Shown: positions 9,017 through 19,028, counted from the first letter of the stretch. The stretch is DNA of 64,000 bases from Lentzea sp. NBRC 105346 (GCF_030269605.1 NZ_BSTQ01000004.1:405953-469952); one strand, 5' to 3'. Numbers and translations are program-made. The notes: a model not told the origin generated them from the letters alone.

Positions 9017-9262
9017 GCGCGCGCCACGATCGCCCACCTGGGCCGGGCGGCGCCTAGCCGGGATCGCCTCCCTTTGCCGGGTGGCGCATGGCCAAGATCG
9101 CTCACTGTCTGCCGGGCGGTGCACGGCCAAGATCGCTCACGGTCTGTCGGGGCGGCACCAAGATCGTCCACCGTCTGCCGGGCGGCGCATGGCCACGATC
9201 GCCCACCTTTGCCCGGCGGCGCGTCGCCAGGATCGCCCACCTTCTGCCCGGCGGCGCATCTC
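9017..9262. repeat. Degenerate 34-bp tandem repeat array, about seven units
   Basis: The spacer between nucS and the symporter holds about seven imperfect units with a consensus close to GGCGCATGGCCAAGATCGCC plus CACCTTTGCCCGGC. The invariant GATCG core starts at 9028, 9062, 9096, 9131, 9162, 9197 and 9231, giving steps of 34, 34, 35, 31, 35 and 34. No continuous reading frame is preserved across units (34 is not a multiple of 3). The rest of the 8936-9371 spacer has no gene I can support. Confidence 0.8.
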
Positions 9263-9371
9263 AGCTCGTGGTTTTGTGATCACACCAAGGGGGTAACTGC
9301 GGGCACACCTGGAGTAATGTCCCCTCCTGGTCGTTGATGTTGAACTCTGTTCGGTCGGGGAGGTGGGGCGG

Positions 9372-11063
9372 GTGTCGGTGCTGGCCCAGGCGGATCTGCG
9401 TCTCGACGCGGGACCGCTGGACTACGCGTTGCTGGTCATCTACTTCGCGGTGGTGCTGGGGATCGGCTTCATGGCCAGAAGGTCCGTCTCCAGCAGCCTC
9501 GACTTCCTGCTCAGCGGCCGGTCGCTGCCCGCCTGGGTCACCGGCCTGGCGTTCATCTCGGCGAACCTCGGCGCGCTCGAGCTGATGGGCATGACGGCCA
9601 ACGGCGCGCAGTACGGCATGGCGACCGTGCACTATTACTGGATCGGCGCGATCCCGGCCATGGTGTTCCTCGGCCTGGTGATGATGCCGTTCTACTACGG
9701 CTCGAAGGTCCGGTCCGTCCCCGAGTTCATGCGCCGCCGCTTCGGCAACGCCGCGCACCTCGTCAACGCGATCAGCTTCGCGGTCGCGCAGGTTCTCATC
9801 GCCGGCATCAACCTGTACGCGCTCGCGGTGATCATCAACGCCCTGCTCGGCTGGCCGTTGCCGCTGTCGATCGTGATCGCGGCGCTTGTGGTGCTCGCGT
9901 ACACGACGCTCGGCGGGCTGAGTGCGGCTATTTACAACGAGGTGCTGCAGTTCTTCGTGATCGTCGCCGCGCTGGCGCCGCTGACGATCGTCGGGCTGAT
10001 CAAGGTCGGTGGCTGGCAGGGGCTCGTCGACAAGGTCACGAACCCCGAGCAGCTCAGCTCGTGGCCCGCCACCGATCTCACCGGCATCAGCAACCCCGTG
10101 TGGAGCGTCGTCGGCCTGGTGTTCGGGCTCGGGTTCGTATTGTCGTTCGGCTACTGGACGACGAACTTCGCCGAGGTGCAGCGCGCGATGTCGGCGAAGT
10201 CGATGTCCGCGGCGCGGCGCACACCGATCATCGGCGCGTACCCCAAGGCGCTGATCCCGTTCGTCATCATCATTCCCGGCATCATCGCCGCGGTGATCAT
10301 CCCCGAGCTGAGCGCGCTCAAGGCGGGCGACACGTCCAGCGGCGTGCGGTTCAACGACGTGCTGCCGCTGCTCATGCGCGACCTGCTGCCCAACGGCATC
10401 CTCGGCATCGCGATCACCGGTCTGCTCGCGAGCTTCATGGCCGGTGTCGCGGCGAACGTCAGCTCGTTCAACACCGTCTTCACGTACGACCTGTGGCAGG
10501 ACTACGTGAAGAAGGACCGCCCGGACGAGTACTACCTGCGGATCGGGCGGCTCGCCACGGTCGGCGCGTGCGTGCTCGCGATCGGCACGGCGTTCATCGC
10601 CGCGGCGCTGGGCGGGTCCAACATCATGGACTACATCCAGGCGCTGTTCTCGTTCTTCAACGCACCGCTGTTCGCCACGTTCATCGTCGGCATGTTCTGG
10701 AAGCGGATGACGCCGACCGCCGGTTGGGTCGGCCTGCTCGCCGGCACGTTCACGGCGATCACCATCTACGTGTTGTCCGAGCCCACCATCGGCGTGCGGG
10801 TGATCGAGCTGCCCGGCCAGGGCGCCAGCTTCCTCGGCGCGGGCCTGGCGTTCGTCGTCGACGTGGTGGTCAGCGTCGCGGTCAGCCTCGTGACCAGGCC
10901 CAAGCCGGACAGCGAGCTGGTCGGGCTGGTCTACAGCCTGACGCCCAAGAAGGATCGCACGCACTCCGCCACCGGCGAGGACGCGGGCTGGTACCGCTCG
11001 CCCGCGCTGCTCGGCGGCGGAGTGCTGGCCCTGACGACCGTCCTGTACATCATCTTCGGCTGA
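9372..11063 (+). CDS. Sodium:solute symporter (SSS family)
   Basis: 563-residue polytopic membrane protein of the SSS (SGLT-like, LeuT-fold) family, with about 13-14 hydrophobic segments. Family features include the early GIGFMARRSVSSSLDFLLSG segment, the ALVVLAYTTLGGLSAAIYNEVLQFF region (Na+ site helix) and a SFFNAPLFATFIVGMFWKR segment. It imports an organic solute with Na+; the substrate cannot be told. GTG 9372 follows GGGGAGG by eight bases; a GTG at 9363 overlaps that ribosome-binding site. A two-TM protein gene follows after 11 bp. Confidence 0.88.
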   Translation: MSVLAQADLRLDAGPLDYALLVIYFAVVLGIGFMARRSVSSSLDFLLSGRSLPAWVTGLAFISANLGALELMGMTANGAQYGMATVHYYWIGAIPAMVFLGLVMMPFYYGSKVRSVPEFMRRRFGNAAHLVNAISFAVAQVLIAGINLYALAVIINALLGWPLPLSIVIAALVVLAYTTLGGLSAAIYNEVLQFFVIVAALAPLTIVGLIKVGGWQGLVDKVTNPEQLSSWPATDLTGISNPVWSVVGLVFGLGFVLSFGYWTTNFAEVQRAMSAKSMSAARRTPIIGAYPKALIPFVIIIPGIIAAVIIPELSALKAGDTSSGVRFNDVLPLLMRDLLPNGILGIAITGLLASFMAGVAANVSSFNTVFTYDLWQDYVKKDRPDEYYLRIGRLATVGACVLAIGTAFIAAALGGSNIMDYIQALFSFFNAPLFATFIVGMFWKRMTPTAGWVGLLAGTFTAITIYVLSEPTIGVRVIELPGQGASFLGAGLAFVVDVVVSVAVSLVTRPKPDSELVGLVYSLTPKKDRTHSATGEDAGWYRSPALLGGGVLALTTVLYIIFG

Positions 11064-11074
11064 GGGAGGCCACG

Positions 11075-11305
11075 GTGCGACTGTTCGACCTGCGGATCAT
11101 CATCGCGTTCCTGTTCGGCCTCTACGGCGTGATCCTCGTGGTGACCGGGCTCGGTTTCACCTCGACCGAGGACATCGACAAGGCCGCTGGCGTCAACATC
11201 AACGTGTGGGCCGGGGCGGCCATGGTCGCGTTGTCGCTGGCCTTCACCCTGTGGGCCTGGCTGCGGCCGCTGCCCCTGCCTACCGGCGAGGGAAAACAGG
11301 ATTGA
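11075..11305 (+). CDS. Two-TM small protein, partner of the symporter
   Basis: 76-residue protein beginning at GTG 11075 with a strong GGGAGG site just after the symporter stop. Two hydrophobic helices (about 7-28 and 44-66) flank an acidic/amide loop, ending in a short polar tail. Spacing of 11 bp implies co-transcription with the symporter. It is too short and its start too late to stand out as a long open frame, but signal, position and helix pattern agree. Many actinobacterial transporters of this class have a similar small companion; its role is unknown. Confidence 0.75.
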   Translation: MRLFDLRIIIAFLFGLYGVILVVTGLGFTSTEDIDKAAGVNINVWAGAAMVALSLAFTLWAWLRPLPLPTGEGKQD

Positions 11306-11363
11306 ACGCCTCGAGCGTCCAGGCGTCGAGCCAGTTCACGGCGCGACGGATGCGCTTGCGCAT
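11280..11363 (-). CDS. Possible 27-residue small basic protein
   Basis: A short frame, ATG at 11363 to TAG at 11280, encodes a 27-residue basic, aromatic peptide beginning MRKRIRRAVNWLDAW and ending NPVFPRR. The start is preceded by AAAGGAG at an ideal distance, one of the best ribosome-binding sites in the window, which is why it is listed. It overlaps the 3' end of the convergent two-TM gene by 26 bp. No function is recognised. Without comparative data it could still be a chance frame. Confidence 0.45.
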   Translation of the reverse strand: MRKRIRRAVNWLDAWTLEAFNPVFPRR

Positions 11364-11483
11364 GTTCGACTCCTTTCTCTCGTCTCACCCCGTACATCGC
11401 GATGATGTTCTGAATCGTTCCCGAAGCCGGCCGTGACCTCGAACACGGCCTTCCGGCCACGAATTTCGGAGATCACCAGTACC

Positions 11484-12497
11484 GTGCACGTCGTGTCCAG
11501 AATCCGCGCCGTACTGGCGATCGCCGCCGCTCTCGTGACCCTGGCCGGCTGCGCGTCCGGGCCCGGTCTGGACAAGCACGTCTCGAACCGCCGCACCGTG
11601 CCCGCGAACGCCGCGAACACGGCGAACACCGTCGACCCCACGTCCGGGCAGTCCTCCGGGAAGCCGGTCGACCCCGCGTTCGCGGTGGAGAAGCTGCGGC
11701 TGGTCGACCCGTGCAAGCTGATGAGCAAGGACCTGCTGGAGCCGTTCGGCAAGCCGGACACGCGGTACAGCGGCAGCGCCTACACCCGGTGCTCCAACTA
11801 CATGAAGGACACCTCGGGCAAGGACCTCAACTTCAGCGTCGAGGTCGGCTACCAGATGTCGTACGAGCTCAGCAAGGCGACCAAGCAGCTCGCCGGGCTG
11901 AAGAGCTACGAGCAGAAGCTCGACTCGGGCGCGTGCTTCATCTCCGCGATCACGCAGGAGAACCCGCCCATCGGCGTGCGCATGCAGGTCGGCTACAAGA
12001 CCGGTGACGCCTGCGAGGCCGGGCGCAAGCTGCTCGAGTCCGTCATCAAGAAGCTCAAGAGCAACCCGCCGAAGTACACGGTGAAGAAGGGCTCGCCGAT
12101 CGAGCTCGACCCGTGCACGGTGCCGGACCAGGCCGCGATCAAGGAGGGCTCGGGCGAAGGCGCGCGCATGCTCCTCTACGGCCTGCACTCGTGCGGGTGG
12201 AACACGCGCACGGTCAACCTGACGCTCGACTTCCGGCTGACCTACGTGCCCAAGGACAACAAGTTCGACGACAAGCAGACCGAGGTCGACCTCGGCAACG
12301 GCGTCAAGGGCTACCAGACGCTCCAGGAGACCGCGTACCCCACGTGCAACCTGCTCGTGCTGCTCACCAAGGACGGCAACGGCAACGGCGAGGTCGTCGC
12401 GATCTCCGTGGCGGGCTCGAAGGAGGACCAGTTCGACCGCTGCGCGAAGGCGCAGGCGTTCGCGAAGGCGTTGCTGCCCAAGCTCCCCAAGGCGTGA
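11484..12497 (+). CDS. Lipoprotein with two DUF3558-like domains
   Basis: 337 residues from GTG 11484 (GTG 11493 is an alternative). A signal peptide with lipobox LAGC marks it as a lipoprotein. Two DUF3558-like modules follow: the first opens RLVDPCKLM and the second ELDPCTVPD, each with a later cysteine in a strand such as YTRCSNY and HSCGWNT, consistent with a domain duplication. DUF3558 lipoproteins are abundant at the actinomycete cell surface and have no assigned function. It stands alone between convergent and same-strand neighbours. Confidence 0.8.
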   Translation: MHVVSRIRAVLAIAAALVTLAGCASGPGLDKHVSNRRTVPANAANTANTVDPTSGQSSGKPVDPAFAVEKLRLVDPCKLMSKDLLEPFGKPDTRYSGSAYTRCSNYMKDTSGKDLNFSVEVGYQMSYELSKATKQLAGLKSYEQKLDSGACFISAITQENPPIGVRMQVGYKTGDACEAGRKLLESVIKKLKSNPPKYTVKKGSPIELDPCTVPDQAAIKEGSGEGARMLLYGLHSCGWNTRTVNLTLDFRLTYVPKDNKFDDKQTEVDLGNGVKGYQTLQETAYPTCNLLVLLTKDGNGNGEVVAISVAGSKEDQFDRCAKAQAFAKALLPKLPKA

Positions 12498-12552
12498 CCG
12501 GCACGCCGGGAGGCGATACTGTCAGGTTACTCGCGAGTACCTGGAGGGCCCG

Positions 12553-14049
12553 ATGACGCAGACCGCTCCCAATGCCACCACCGCTGCGGAGCAGCTGTTC
12601 GCCTCGATGGACCCGAGGACTGGTGAGGTCGTCGCGCAGCACCCGGTGCACACCGAGGCCGAGGTCGTCGACGCGGTCGCGTCCGCACGCCCGGCCGGCG
12701 AGTGGTGGGCGGGTCTCGGATTCGAGGGCCGCAAGGCGCGCCTCGACACGTGGCGCAAGATCCTTGTCGGCAAGCTCGACGAGTTCGGCGCGTTGATCAG
12801 CTCGGAGACCGGCAAGCCCGCCGACGACGCGAGAACCGAGCTGGCGCTGGTGATCGACCACCTGCACTGGGCGGCGCGGCACGCCGGCCGCGTGCTCGGC
12901 AAGCGTCGCGTCTCGCCGGGCATGCTCATGTACAACCACAGCGCGACGATCGAGTACAAGCCGCTGGGCGTGGTCGGCGTGATCGGGCCGTGGAACTACC
13001 CGGCGTTCACGCCGATGGGCTCGATCGCGTACGCGCTGGCCGCGGGCAACGCCGTGGTGTTCAAGCCGTCGGAGTACACGCCGGGCGTCGGCACGTTCCT
13101 CGCCTCGACCTTCTCCGAGGCGGTCCCCGAGCACCCGGTCTTCCAGGTGGTGACCGGCTTCGGCGAGACCGGCGCGGCGTTGTGCCGCGCGGGCGTGGAC
13201 AAGCTCGCGTTCACCGGTTCGACCGCGACGGGCAAGCGCGTGATGGCCGCGTGCGCGGAGACGCTCACGCCGGTGCTGGTCGAGTGCGGCGGCAAGGACG
13301 CGCTGATCGTCGACTCGGACGCGGACCTCTCGGCCGCCGCGGACGCCACCGTCTGGGGCGGGGTGTTCAACGCGGGCCAGACATGCGCGGGCGTCGAGCG
13401 CGTGTACGTGGCGGAGGACGTCGCGGACGAGTTCATCGCGCTGGTCACCAAAAGGGTGCAGAAGCTCAAGCCGGGTGGTGAGCCGGGCGCCGACCTCGGC
13501 CCGATCACGATGCCGAAGCAGGTCGACGTGATCCGCTCGCACGTGCAGGACGCGCTGGCCCGTGGCGGCAAGGCGCTCGTCGGCGGTCCCGAGTCGATCC
13601 GGCCGCCGTTCGTGGAGCCCGTGGTGCTGGTCGACGTGCCCGAGGACTCCAAGGCGGTCACAGAGGAGACCTTCGGGCCGACGCTCGTGATCAACCGCGT
13701 GTCCGACGCCCTCGAGGGCGTGCGTCGCGCGAACGCGGGCAGGTTCGGGCTCGGTGGCTCGGTGTTCTCCCGGTCGCGCGGTGAGGAACTGGCGCGGGCG
13801 ATGCGTTGCGGCATGGTGTCGGTCAACGCGGTGCTCGCGTTCGCCGCAGTGCCCGCGCTGCCGTTCGGCGGGGTCGGCGACTCCGGCTTCGGCCGCATCC
13901 ACGGCGAGGACGGCCTGCGCGAGTTCGCGACGCCGCAGGCCGTGACGCGCAAGCGGTTCTCGGCGTTGCTGAACCCGATGACCTATGACCGCAGCTCGCA
14001 CACGGTCAAGAACGTGCTTCGCCTGGTGCGCATGCTTTATGGCCGTTAG
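12553..14049 (+). CDS. Aldehyde dehydrogenase (NAD(P)+-dependent)
   Basis: 498 residues, normal length for the ALDH superfamily. Catalytic glutamate E244 lies in LVECGGKDAL and the nucleophilic cysteine C278 in GQTCAGVERVYV. Cofactor-binding segments GPWNYPAFTPMGSIAYAL and FTGSTATGKRVM are clear. The protein is close to succinate-semialdehyde or aliphatic aldehyde dehydrogenases; the ECGGKD variant of the usual ELGGK motif is found in one ALDH subgroup. The substrate is not deducible. A ribosome-binding site (GGAGG) lies just upstream. Monocistronic by appearance. Confidence 0.9.
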   Translation: MTQTAPNATTAAEQLFASMDPRTGEVVAQHPVHTEAEVVDAVASARPAGEWWAGLGFEGRKARLDTWRKILVGKLDEFGALISSETGKPADDARTELALVIDHLHWAARHAGRVLGKRRVSPGMLMYNHSATIEYKPLGVVGVIGPWNYPAFTPMGSIAYALAAGNAVVFKPSEYTPGVGTFLASTFSEAVPEHPVFQVVTGFGETGAALCRAGVDKLAFTGSTATGKRVMAACAETLTPVLVECGGKDALIVDSDADLSAAADATVWGGVFNAGQTCAGVERVYVAEDVADEFIALVTKRVQKLKPGGEPGADLGPITMPKQVDVIRSHVQDALARGGKALVGGPESIRPPFVEPVVLVDVPEDSKAVTEETFGPTLVINRVSDALEGVRRANAGRFGLGGSVFSRSRGEELARAMRCGMVSVNAVLAFAAVPALPFGGVGDSGFGRIHGEDGLREFATPQAVTRKRFSALLNPMTYDRSSHTVKNVLRLVRMLYGR

Positions 14050-14114
14050 GCCGTAGCGGATTTCCCCGGCGGAACGACAGACATGCGTTAGGTCTGTCTG
14101 CCGAGGGGATTGCA

Positions 14115-15365
14115 GTGATCGACCCGGTGAGCCTGATCGTCGGCGCGTTGGTCAACGGCCTGGTGGCCGGTGTCGAGGCCTCCGCGCAGGAAGCCGTCAC
14201 GGACGGATATCGCTCGCTGCGTGACTCGATAGCGCAGCGGTACGGCCGTCGCGTCGAGGCGAGCATCGAGCAGTTGGAGCGGGAACCGGGCTCCGAGCAA
14301 CGGCAGGCGGCCGTCGCGTGGGAGCTGCGACATGCCGGTGCGGCAGGCGATCCGGTGCTGATCGGGCTGGCGGAACGCCTGCGCGATCTCATCGAGCACC
14401 CCGAGAAGGTCTGGGCCGTGCCGGACCGGGTCGAGCACGTGCAGCGGACCAGTGCGCTGGGCGTGATCACCAGGGTGTTCAACGACCACATCGGCCAGGT
14501 GCTCGCCGTGCGGTCGCAGTACAGCACCAAGGACACCGATCTGCTGACGGCGAACGTCGCGCGCAACGGCGACATTCCCGCACCGGTGCGGCAGGGCCTG
14601 GGCGGGCTGCACGACCGGATCAGGCTGATCATCGAGCAGGTCGCCGCGAAGATCGAGAGCGACCGCTACCGGGACGTGGAGGACGCGGTCGCGAACCTCC
14701 AGGCGGGAAAGCTCGAACGTGATTTCGCGCAACGGCTTGTCGTCACCGAGAAGCAGATGCAGCTGTCCTACGAGACCCTGCGGCTGACCGTCGAGTTCCT
14801 GGGCGCCCTGAACAACAACATCGTGGCCGCGATCGAACGCGAACCTCCGCAGCGGCAGCTGGCCAACCTCATGTTCGGCAACGCCATCATGCTCTACGAG
14901 CTGTCCGACTTCGTGATCGGTTACATCGGGAACTTCTCGCTCGGCGGTGAGTTCGACGGGTTGCACCGGGAAGCCAAGCGGAAGGCCGAGGAGAACCGCG
15001 AGCAGCACCGCGCGTTCGCCGAACAGGTGCGCAACAAGAACATTCCGGAGGAAACCCGTCAGCAGTACCTCGACCGCGTCCGCGAGCGGGAGAACGCACT
15101 CAAGATGCTCGACGAGGAATGGGACCGGTATCTGGACGAGGTGCGCGAGGTGCGCGCGAAGATCGACCGGGCGCACGACATCGTTCCCACGCTTGAGTTG
15201 ATGCGTGAGGACGCCCGGTTGCAGATCCAGACCCTGCAACAGGTCGCGATGCTCGGTGTGCTGAAACAGAACATCGCGTCCATCAGGGGAACCGTCGACG
15301 CGTTGCAGGGATTCCGGCTCGCACCCATGACCCCGACTCGTGTTCGCCGACTGCTGGGAATCTAG
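14115..15365 (+). CDS. Helical/coiled-coil protein of unknown function
   Basis: 416 residues. The N-terminus (about 1-35, MIDPVSLIVGALVNGLVAG...) is a small helical module resembling the one that begins many bacterial NTPase, TIR or trypsin-like 'conflict' proteins; this is a by-eye resemblance. The middle is helical. Residues about 280-345 (HREAKRKAEENREQHRAF, RERENALKMLDEEWDRYL) form a strong coiled coil. No NTPase, nuclease or transmembrane motif is seen. The GTG start is 3 codons after a G-rich stretch. The next gene begins 2 bp after its stop, so they form a two-gene unit. Function unknown. Confidence 0.7.
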   Translation: MIDPVSLIVGALVNGLVAGVEASAQEAVTDGYRSLRDSIAQRYGRRVEASIEQLEREPGSEQRQAAVAWELRHAGAAGDPVLIGLAERLRDLIEHPEKVWAVPDRVEHVQRTSALGVITRVFNDHIGQVLAVRSQYSTKDTDLLTANVARNGDIPAPVRQGLGGLHDRIRLIIEQVAAKIESDRYRDVEDAVANLQAGKLERDFAQRLVVTEKQMQLSYETLRLTVEFLGALNNNIVAAIEREPPQRQLANLMFGNAIMLYELSDFVIGYIGNFSLGGEFDGLHREAKRKAEENREQHRAFAEQVRNKNIPEETRQQYLDRVRERENALKMLDEEWDRYLDEVREVRAKIDRAHDIVPTLELMREDARLQIQTLQQVAMLGVLKQNIASIRGTVDALQGFRLAPMTPTRVRRLLGI

Positions 15366-15367
15366 GA

Positions 15368-15865
15368 ATGGACAAGAGATACCGAAATCTCCCCACCGCC
15401 GAGCTGGAGAGCCTCCTGCGCAGGCCGGACACTTCGCCCGCGGAGCAGCAGCTGATCTCCAGCGAGCTGGACCGGCGATACACCGAGGAGTGGCTCGGTC
15501 CGCAGGAACCGGTTGTGACACCGCAACCCGTCGCGCCGCCGCCGCAACCCGTTGCGCCGCCACGACAGCCTTACACGCCGCCACCGCAGGCCGCGCCGCC
15601 CGGCCCCGTGGCGCCGGCACCGGTTCCGGCCGCCCCGAAGAAGTCGTCGGCAGGGCAGGCGCTGGCTGGGTGCGTGGTGGCGTTCCTGGTCGTGATCGCC
15701 GCCGGTGTGGTGCTGGCGATCATCAACGGCTCGTCCAGCGAACCCCAGACCGGCAACGTCTGTTACGTCCAAGGGGGATCGTGCCCGCTCGCCGCGGCGG
15801 TGCCGCGCGGAAGTTCCTGCTACTGCACCGACGGCTTCAACACCGCGTACGGGGTCGTCGGCTAG
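15368..15865 (+). CDS. Pro-rich single-TM protein with secreted Cys-rich tail
   Basis: 165 residues in a clear modular order. A short charged helical N-terminus (1-45) precedes a Pro/Ala/Gln-rich linker (about 47-93), a transmembrane helix (about 98-120) and a small extracytoplasmic tail with four cysteines (CYVQGGSCP...SSCYCTDG). The tail resembles short two-disulfide modules at the ends of other bacterial membrane proteins. It is almost contiguous with the coiled-coil gene upstream, suggesting joint function at the membrane. Its stop overlaps that of the convergent gene. Confidence 0.72.
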   Translation: MDKRYRNLPTAELESLLRRPDTSPAEQQLISSELDRRYTEEWLGPQEPVVTPQPVAPPPQPVAPPRQPYTPPPQAAPPGPVAPAPVPAAPKKSSAGQALAGCVVAFLVVIAAGVVLAIINGSSSEPQTGNVCYVQGGSCPLAAAVPRGSSCYCTDGFNTAYGVVG

Positions 15866-16731
15866 TCCCGGAGGGTCCTGCGCAGCGCCTCGGCGATGGA
15901 ACGCCCGTCGCCGCCGTCGAGCGCCGCGTAGAGCAACGCCTGCACCGACTCGGCGAAGATCTCGCCGCCGTAGGCGGACTCGTCGCCGGTGCCCGCGGTG
16001 TGCTGCGCGAATCCCGATGTCAGCGCGGAGAGCATCGTGCTGAGCTTCTTGGCCGTCATACCGGGACGGAACCGGACGTTCAGCAACCGCAGGCCTTCCT
16101 CGTAGACCGGCACCCAGCGTTCGGAATAGGCGTCGAGCAGTTGCTGATAGGCCGCCGTCGCAACGTCCTTCCACTTGGCGTCGATGGTCAGCGAGAGCTG
16201 GAACAGCCAGTACTTCGCCAACCGCGTGCGCATTCTCAGATCGTGCTTGGCGATTCGGGCCACCATGTCGCCGAGCTCGATCTGGCCCGTGCGCACCTTC
16301 GGCAGTTCGGCGAGTGCCTTGCGCGGGCCGTAGTCGAGGAAATGGCTCCACCTCGGGGCCGTGCACGTGTACTTCACGAGGCACATGAAGAAGTTCGCCG
16401 TGCCACCGAGTCCGGGCCAGCGGTCCTTGAACCCGCCGTCGCCGACGCGCACTTTGTACGGGAGTTCAGCGGCCGCCTGCGCCGCGCGTTTCACGACGAT
16501 GCCGCGGGTGAGGCGGGCGCCGGCGAGCTCGTCGCGGCTGTGCCTGCTGCGGCCGGAGAGCTGGTCCTCGACCTCCCGCAGGCCGCCTTCGAGGAACAGC
16601 ATCGTGGTGACGTAGACGCGGCGTTTCGGATTGTGCGGATCAGCGAGGCTCGGCCGGGAAATGTGCGCCCCGAACACGGCCGGCCAGTCGACTTCGTCGT
16701 TGAAGTTCATCGCGATTTCATGCCAGCACAA
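15862..16731 (-). CDS. Hypothetical helical protein
   Basis: About 289 residues from a TTG start; ATG at 16710 gives 282 and is equally plausible, and no good ribosome-binding site supports either. The protein is mostly helical. The C-terminal segment (GMTAKKLSTMLSALTSGFAQH and what follows) vaguely resembles the ligand-binding domain of TetR regulators, and there is an N-terminal region (RRVYVTTMLFLEGGL) of unclear nature. No confident family. It is convergent with the coiled-coil/TM pair, sharing stop bases 15862-15865. Confidence 0.6.
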   Translation of the reverse strand: MCWHEIAMNFNDEVDWPAVFGAHISRPSLADPHNPKRRVYVTTMLFLEGGLREVEDQLSGRSRHSRDELAGARLTRGIVVKRAAQAAAELPYKVRVGDGGFKDRWPGLGGTANFFMCLVKYTCTAPRWSHFLDYGPRKALAELPKVRTGQIELGDMVARIAKHDLRMRTRLAKYWLFQLSLTIDAKWKDVATAAYQQLLDAYSERWVPVYEEGLRLLNVRFRPGMTAKKLSTMLSALTSGFAQHTAGTGDESAYGGEIFAESVQALLYAALDGGDGRSIAEALRRTLRD

Positions 16732-16893
16732 GACGATGCCGCGCGCAACGTCCTGAAGCGGACGATGCGCGCGGCTCGTTCCCGGCGCTTCACTGGGAGC
16801 GGGCCTCGATCAGCCGGGAGGAACGTCGGATGTTGTTGTTCGTACGGGTCGCGGAAGTGTTGTCCGTTGTCTTGTTCGCCGCGGTGTGCGCGC

Positions 16894-17895
16894 TCAGGCG
16901 GTCAACTGATGCTCGAGGTCGGCGAGGACCTCGTTGGCGGCGAGGACGCCGAGGCCGAGGAACCAGGTCTCGTCGGTGACCGGCTTGGCGTGACCCGCCT
17001 TGACCGCTGCCAGGCCGGCCCACAGCGGGCCACCGAGCACGGCCGCCTGAGCGGTCTTGCTGGTGTCGCCGTAGTTGGCGTACAGGATGAAGTCGCCGTC
17101 GGCCTTGCCGATCTCCTCGGTGCTCACCTCGACGGCCAGGTCGTCCTTCTGTGACACCTCGGGCTGCGGGATCTTCGCGTCGATCAGGAGGGTGCCGATG
17201 AAGGACTTCTTGGCGTAGAGGCGGGTCTTGCCCGGCATGAAGCGCAGCATCGTGACGGTCGGGCGCTTGCCGAGCTTCTGCTCGATCTTCCTGCCGGTCT
17301 CCTCGGCCCGCTTGGTGTAGTCCTCCAGCATCTTCGCGGCCTCTTCGACCTTGTCCAGCGCCGCGGCGTTGAGCTGGAAGTTCTCCTTCCAGGTGTAGCC
17401 GGGACGCACGGAGAAGACGGTCGGTGCGATCGCGGAGAGCTTCGGGTACTGGGCCTCCGCGCGCAGCCGCGAGCCGAGGATCAGGTCCGGCTTCAGCTTG
17501 GTGATCGTCTCCAGGTTGAGGCTGGTGATGCTGCCGACGTTCTCCGGCTGCCCGGCCTTGTCGCCGACGTACCTCGGCATGGTGGGCGAGCCGTCGGTGT
17601 ATGCGATGCCGACCGGCTTGATGCCGAGGGCGACGACGTTGTCCAACTCGCCGGTGTCGAGCACGATCACCCGTTCGGGCTTCTTCTCGAGCTTGGTCTC
17701 GCCCAGCGCGTGCTTGATCGTGCGCGGGAACTCGCCGGGCTTGGCCTTCGTGCCGAAGCCGTTGCTGAGCTCGCCCGCCTTGCCGAAGTCCGAGCCGCCC
17801 TGGGCGACCGCGGGCTTGTCCGCCGGTGCGCTCTGGCCGCACGCGGCCAGGCTGAACGCGGCGAGGACCGCGAGCGCCGTTGCTCTCTTCGACAC
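16894..17895 (-). CDS. Iron-siderophore ABC transporter substrate-binding lipoprotein
   Basis: 333 residues, FecB/FepB-like (TroA superfamily). A signal peptide ends at lipobox LAAC (C19). The bilobal binding domain includes PERVIVLDTGELDNVVALGIKPVGIAY and the typical ETITKLKPDLILGSRL. It would capture ferric siderophores outside the membrane for an ABC importer whose permease and ATPase genes are not adjacent. The GTG start has GGAGGG seven bases upstream. A DtxR/IdeR-type iron box (17922-17940) covers the promoter, consistent with repression under iron sufficiency. Transcribed divergently from dhaK. Confidence 0.9.
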   Translation of the reverse strand: MSKRATALAVLAAFSLAACGQSAPADKPAVAQGGSDFGKAGELSNGFGTKAKPGEFPRTIKHALGETKLEKKPERVIVLDTGELDNVVALGIKPVGIAYTDGSPTMPRYVGDKAGQPENVGSITSLNLETITKLKPDLILGSRLRAEAQYPKLSAIAPTVFSVRPGYTWKENFQLNAAALDKVEEAAKMLEDYTKRAEETGRKIEQKLGKRPTVTMLRFMPGKTRLYAKKSFIGTLLIDAKIPQPEVSQKDDLAVEVSTEEIGKADGDFILYANYGDTSKTAQAAVLGGPLWAGLAAVKAGHAKPVTDETWFLGLGVLAANEVLADLEHQLTA

Positions 17896-17921
17896 GACGT
17901 GTTCCCTCCGTCACTACCTGC

Positions 17922-17940
17922 GCTTATTAGGGTCACCTAA
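17922..17940 (-). promoter_or_regulatory. Iron box (DtxR/IdeR/DmdR-type operator)
   Basis: The plus strand reads TTAGGGTCACCTAA at 17927-17940. Aligned to the known 19-bp box TTAGGTTAGGCTCACCTAA, the right-hand 12 bases match at all but one position. It sits 27 bp upstream of the siderophore-binding lipoprotein gene, as expected for an iron-repressed promoter. Confidence 0.75.
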
Positions 17941-18022
17941 CTGTAGCTGAGGCCTTTCGCCGGTTCCGAATGTCAGACCCCCGGAGTAATAAGGAACACG
18001 CGATCAGCGTCGATCGGAGGGC

Positions 18023-19027
<1,005 letters not shown>

Positions 19028-19028
19028 C

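Noticed and set aside
16790..17914. 374-codon frame overlapping the siderophore-binding protein
   Set aside because: Out-of-frame reading of the same strand with Arg/Gly/Gln-rich translation; the lipoprotein frame has a signal peptide, lipobox and family motifs.
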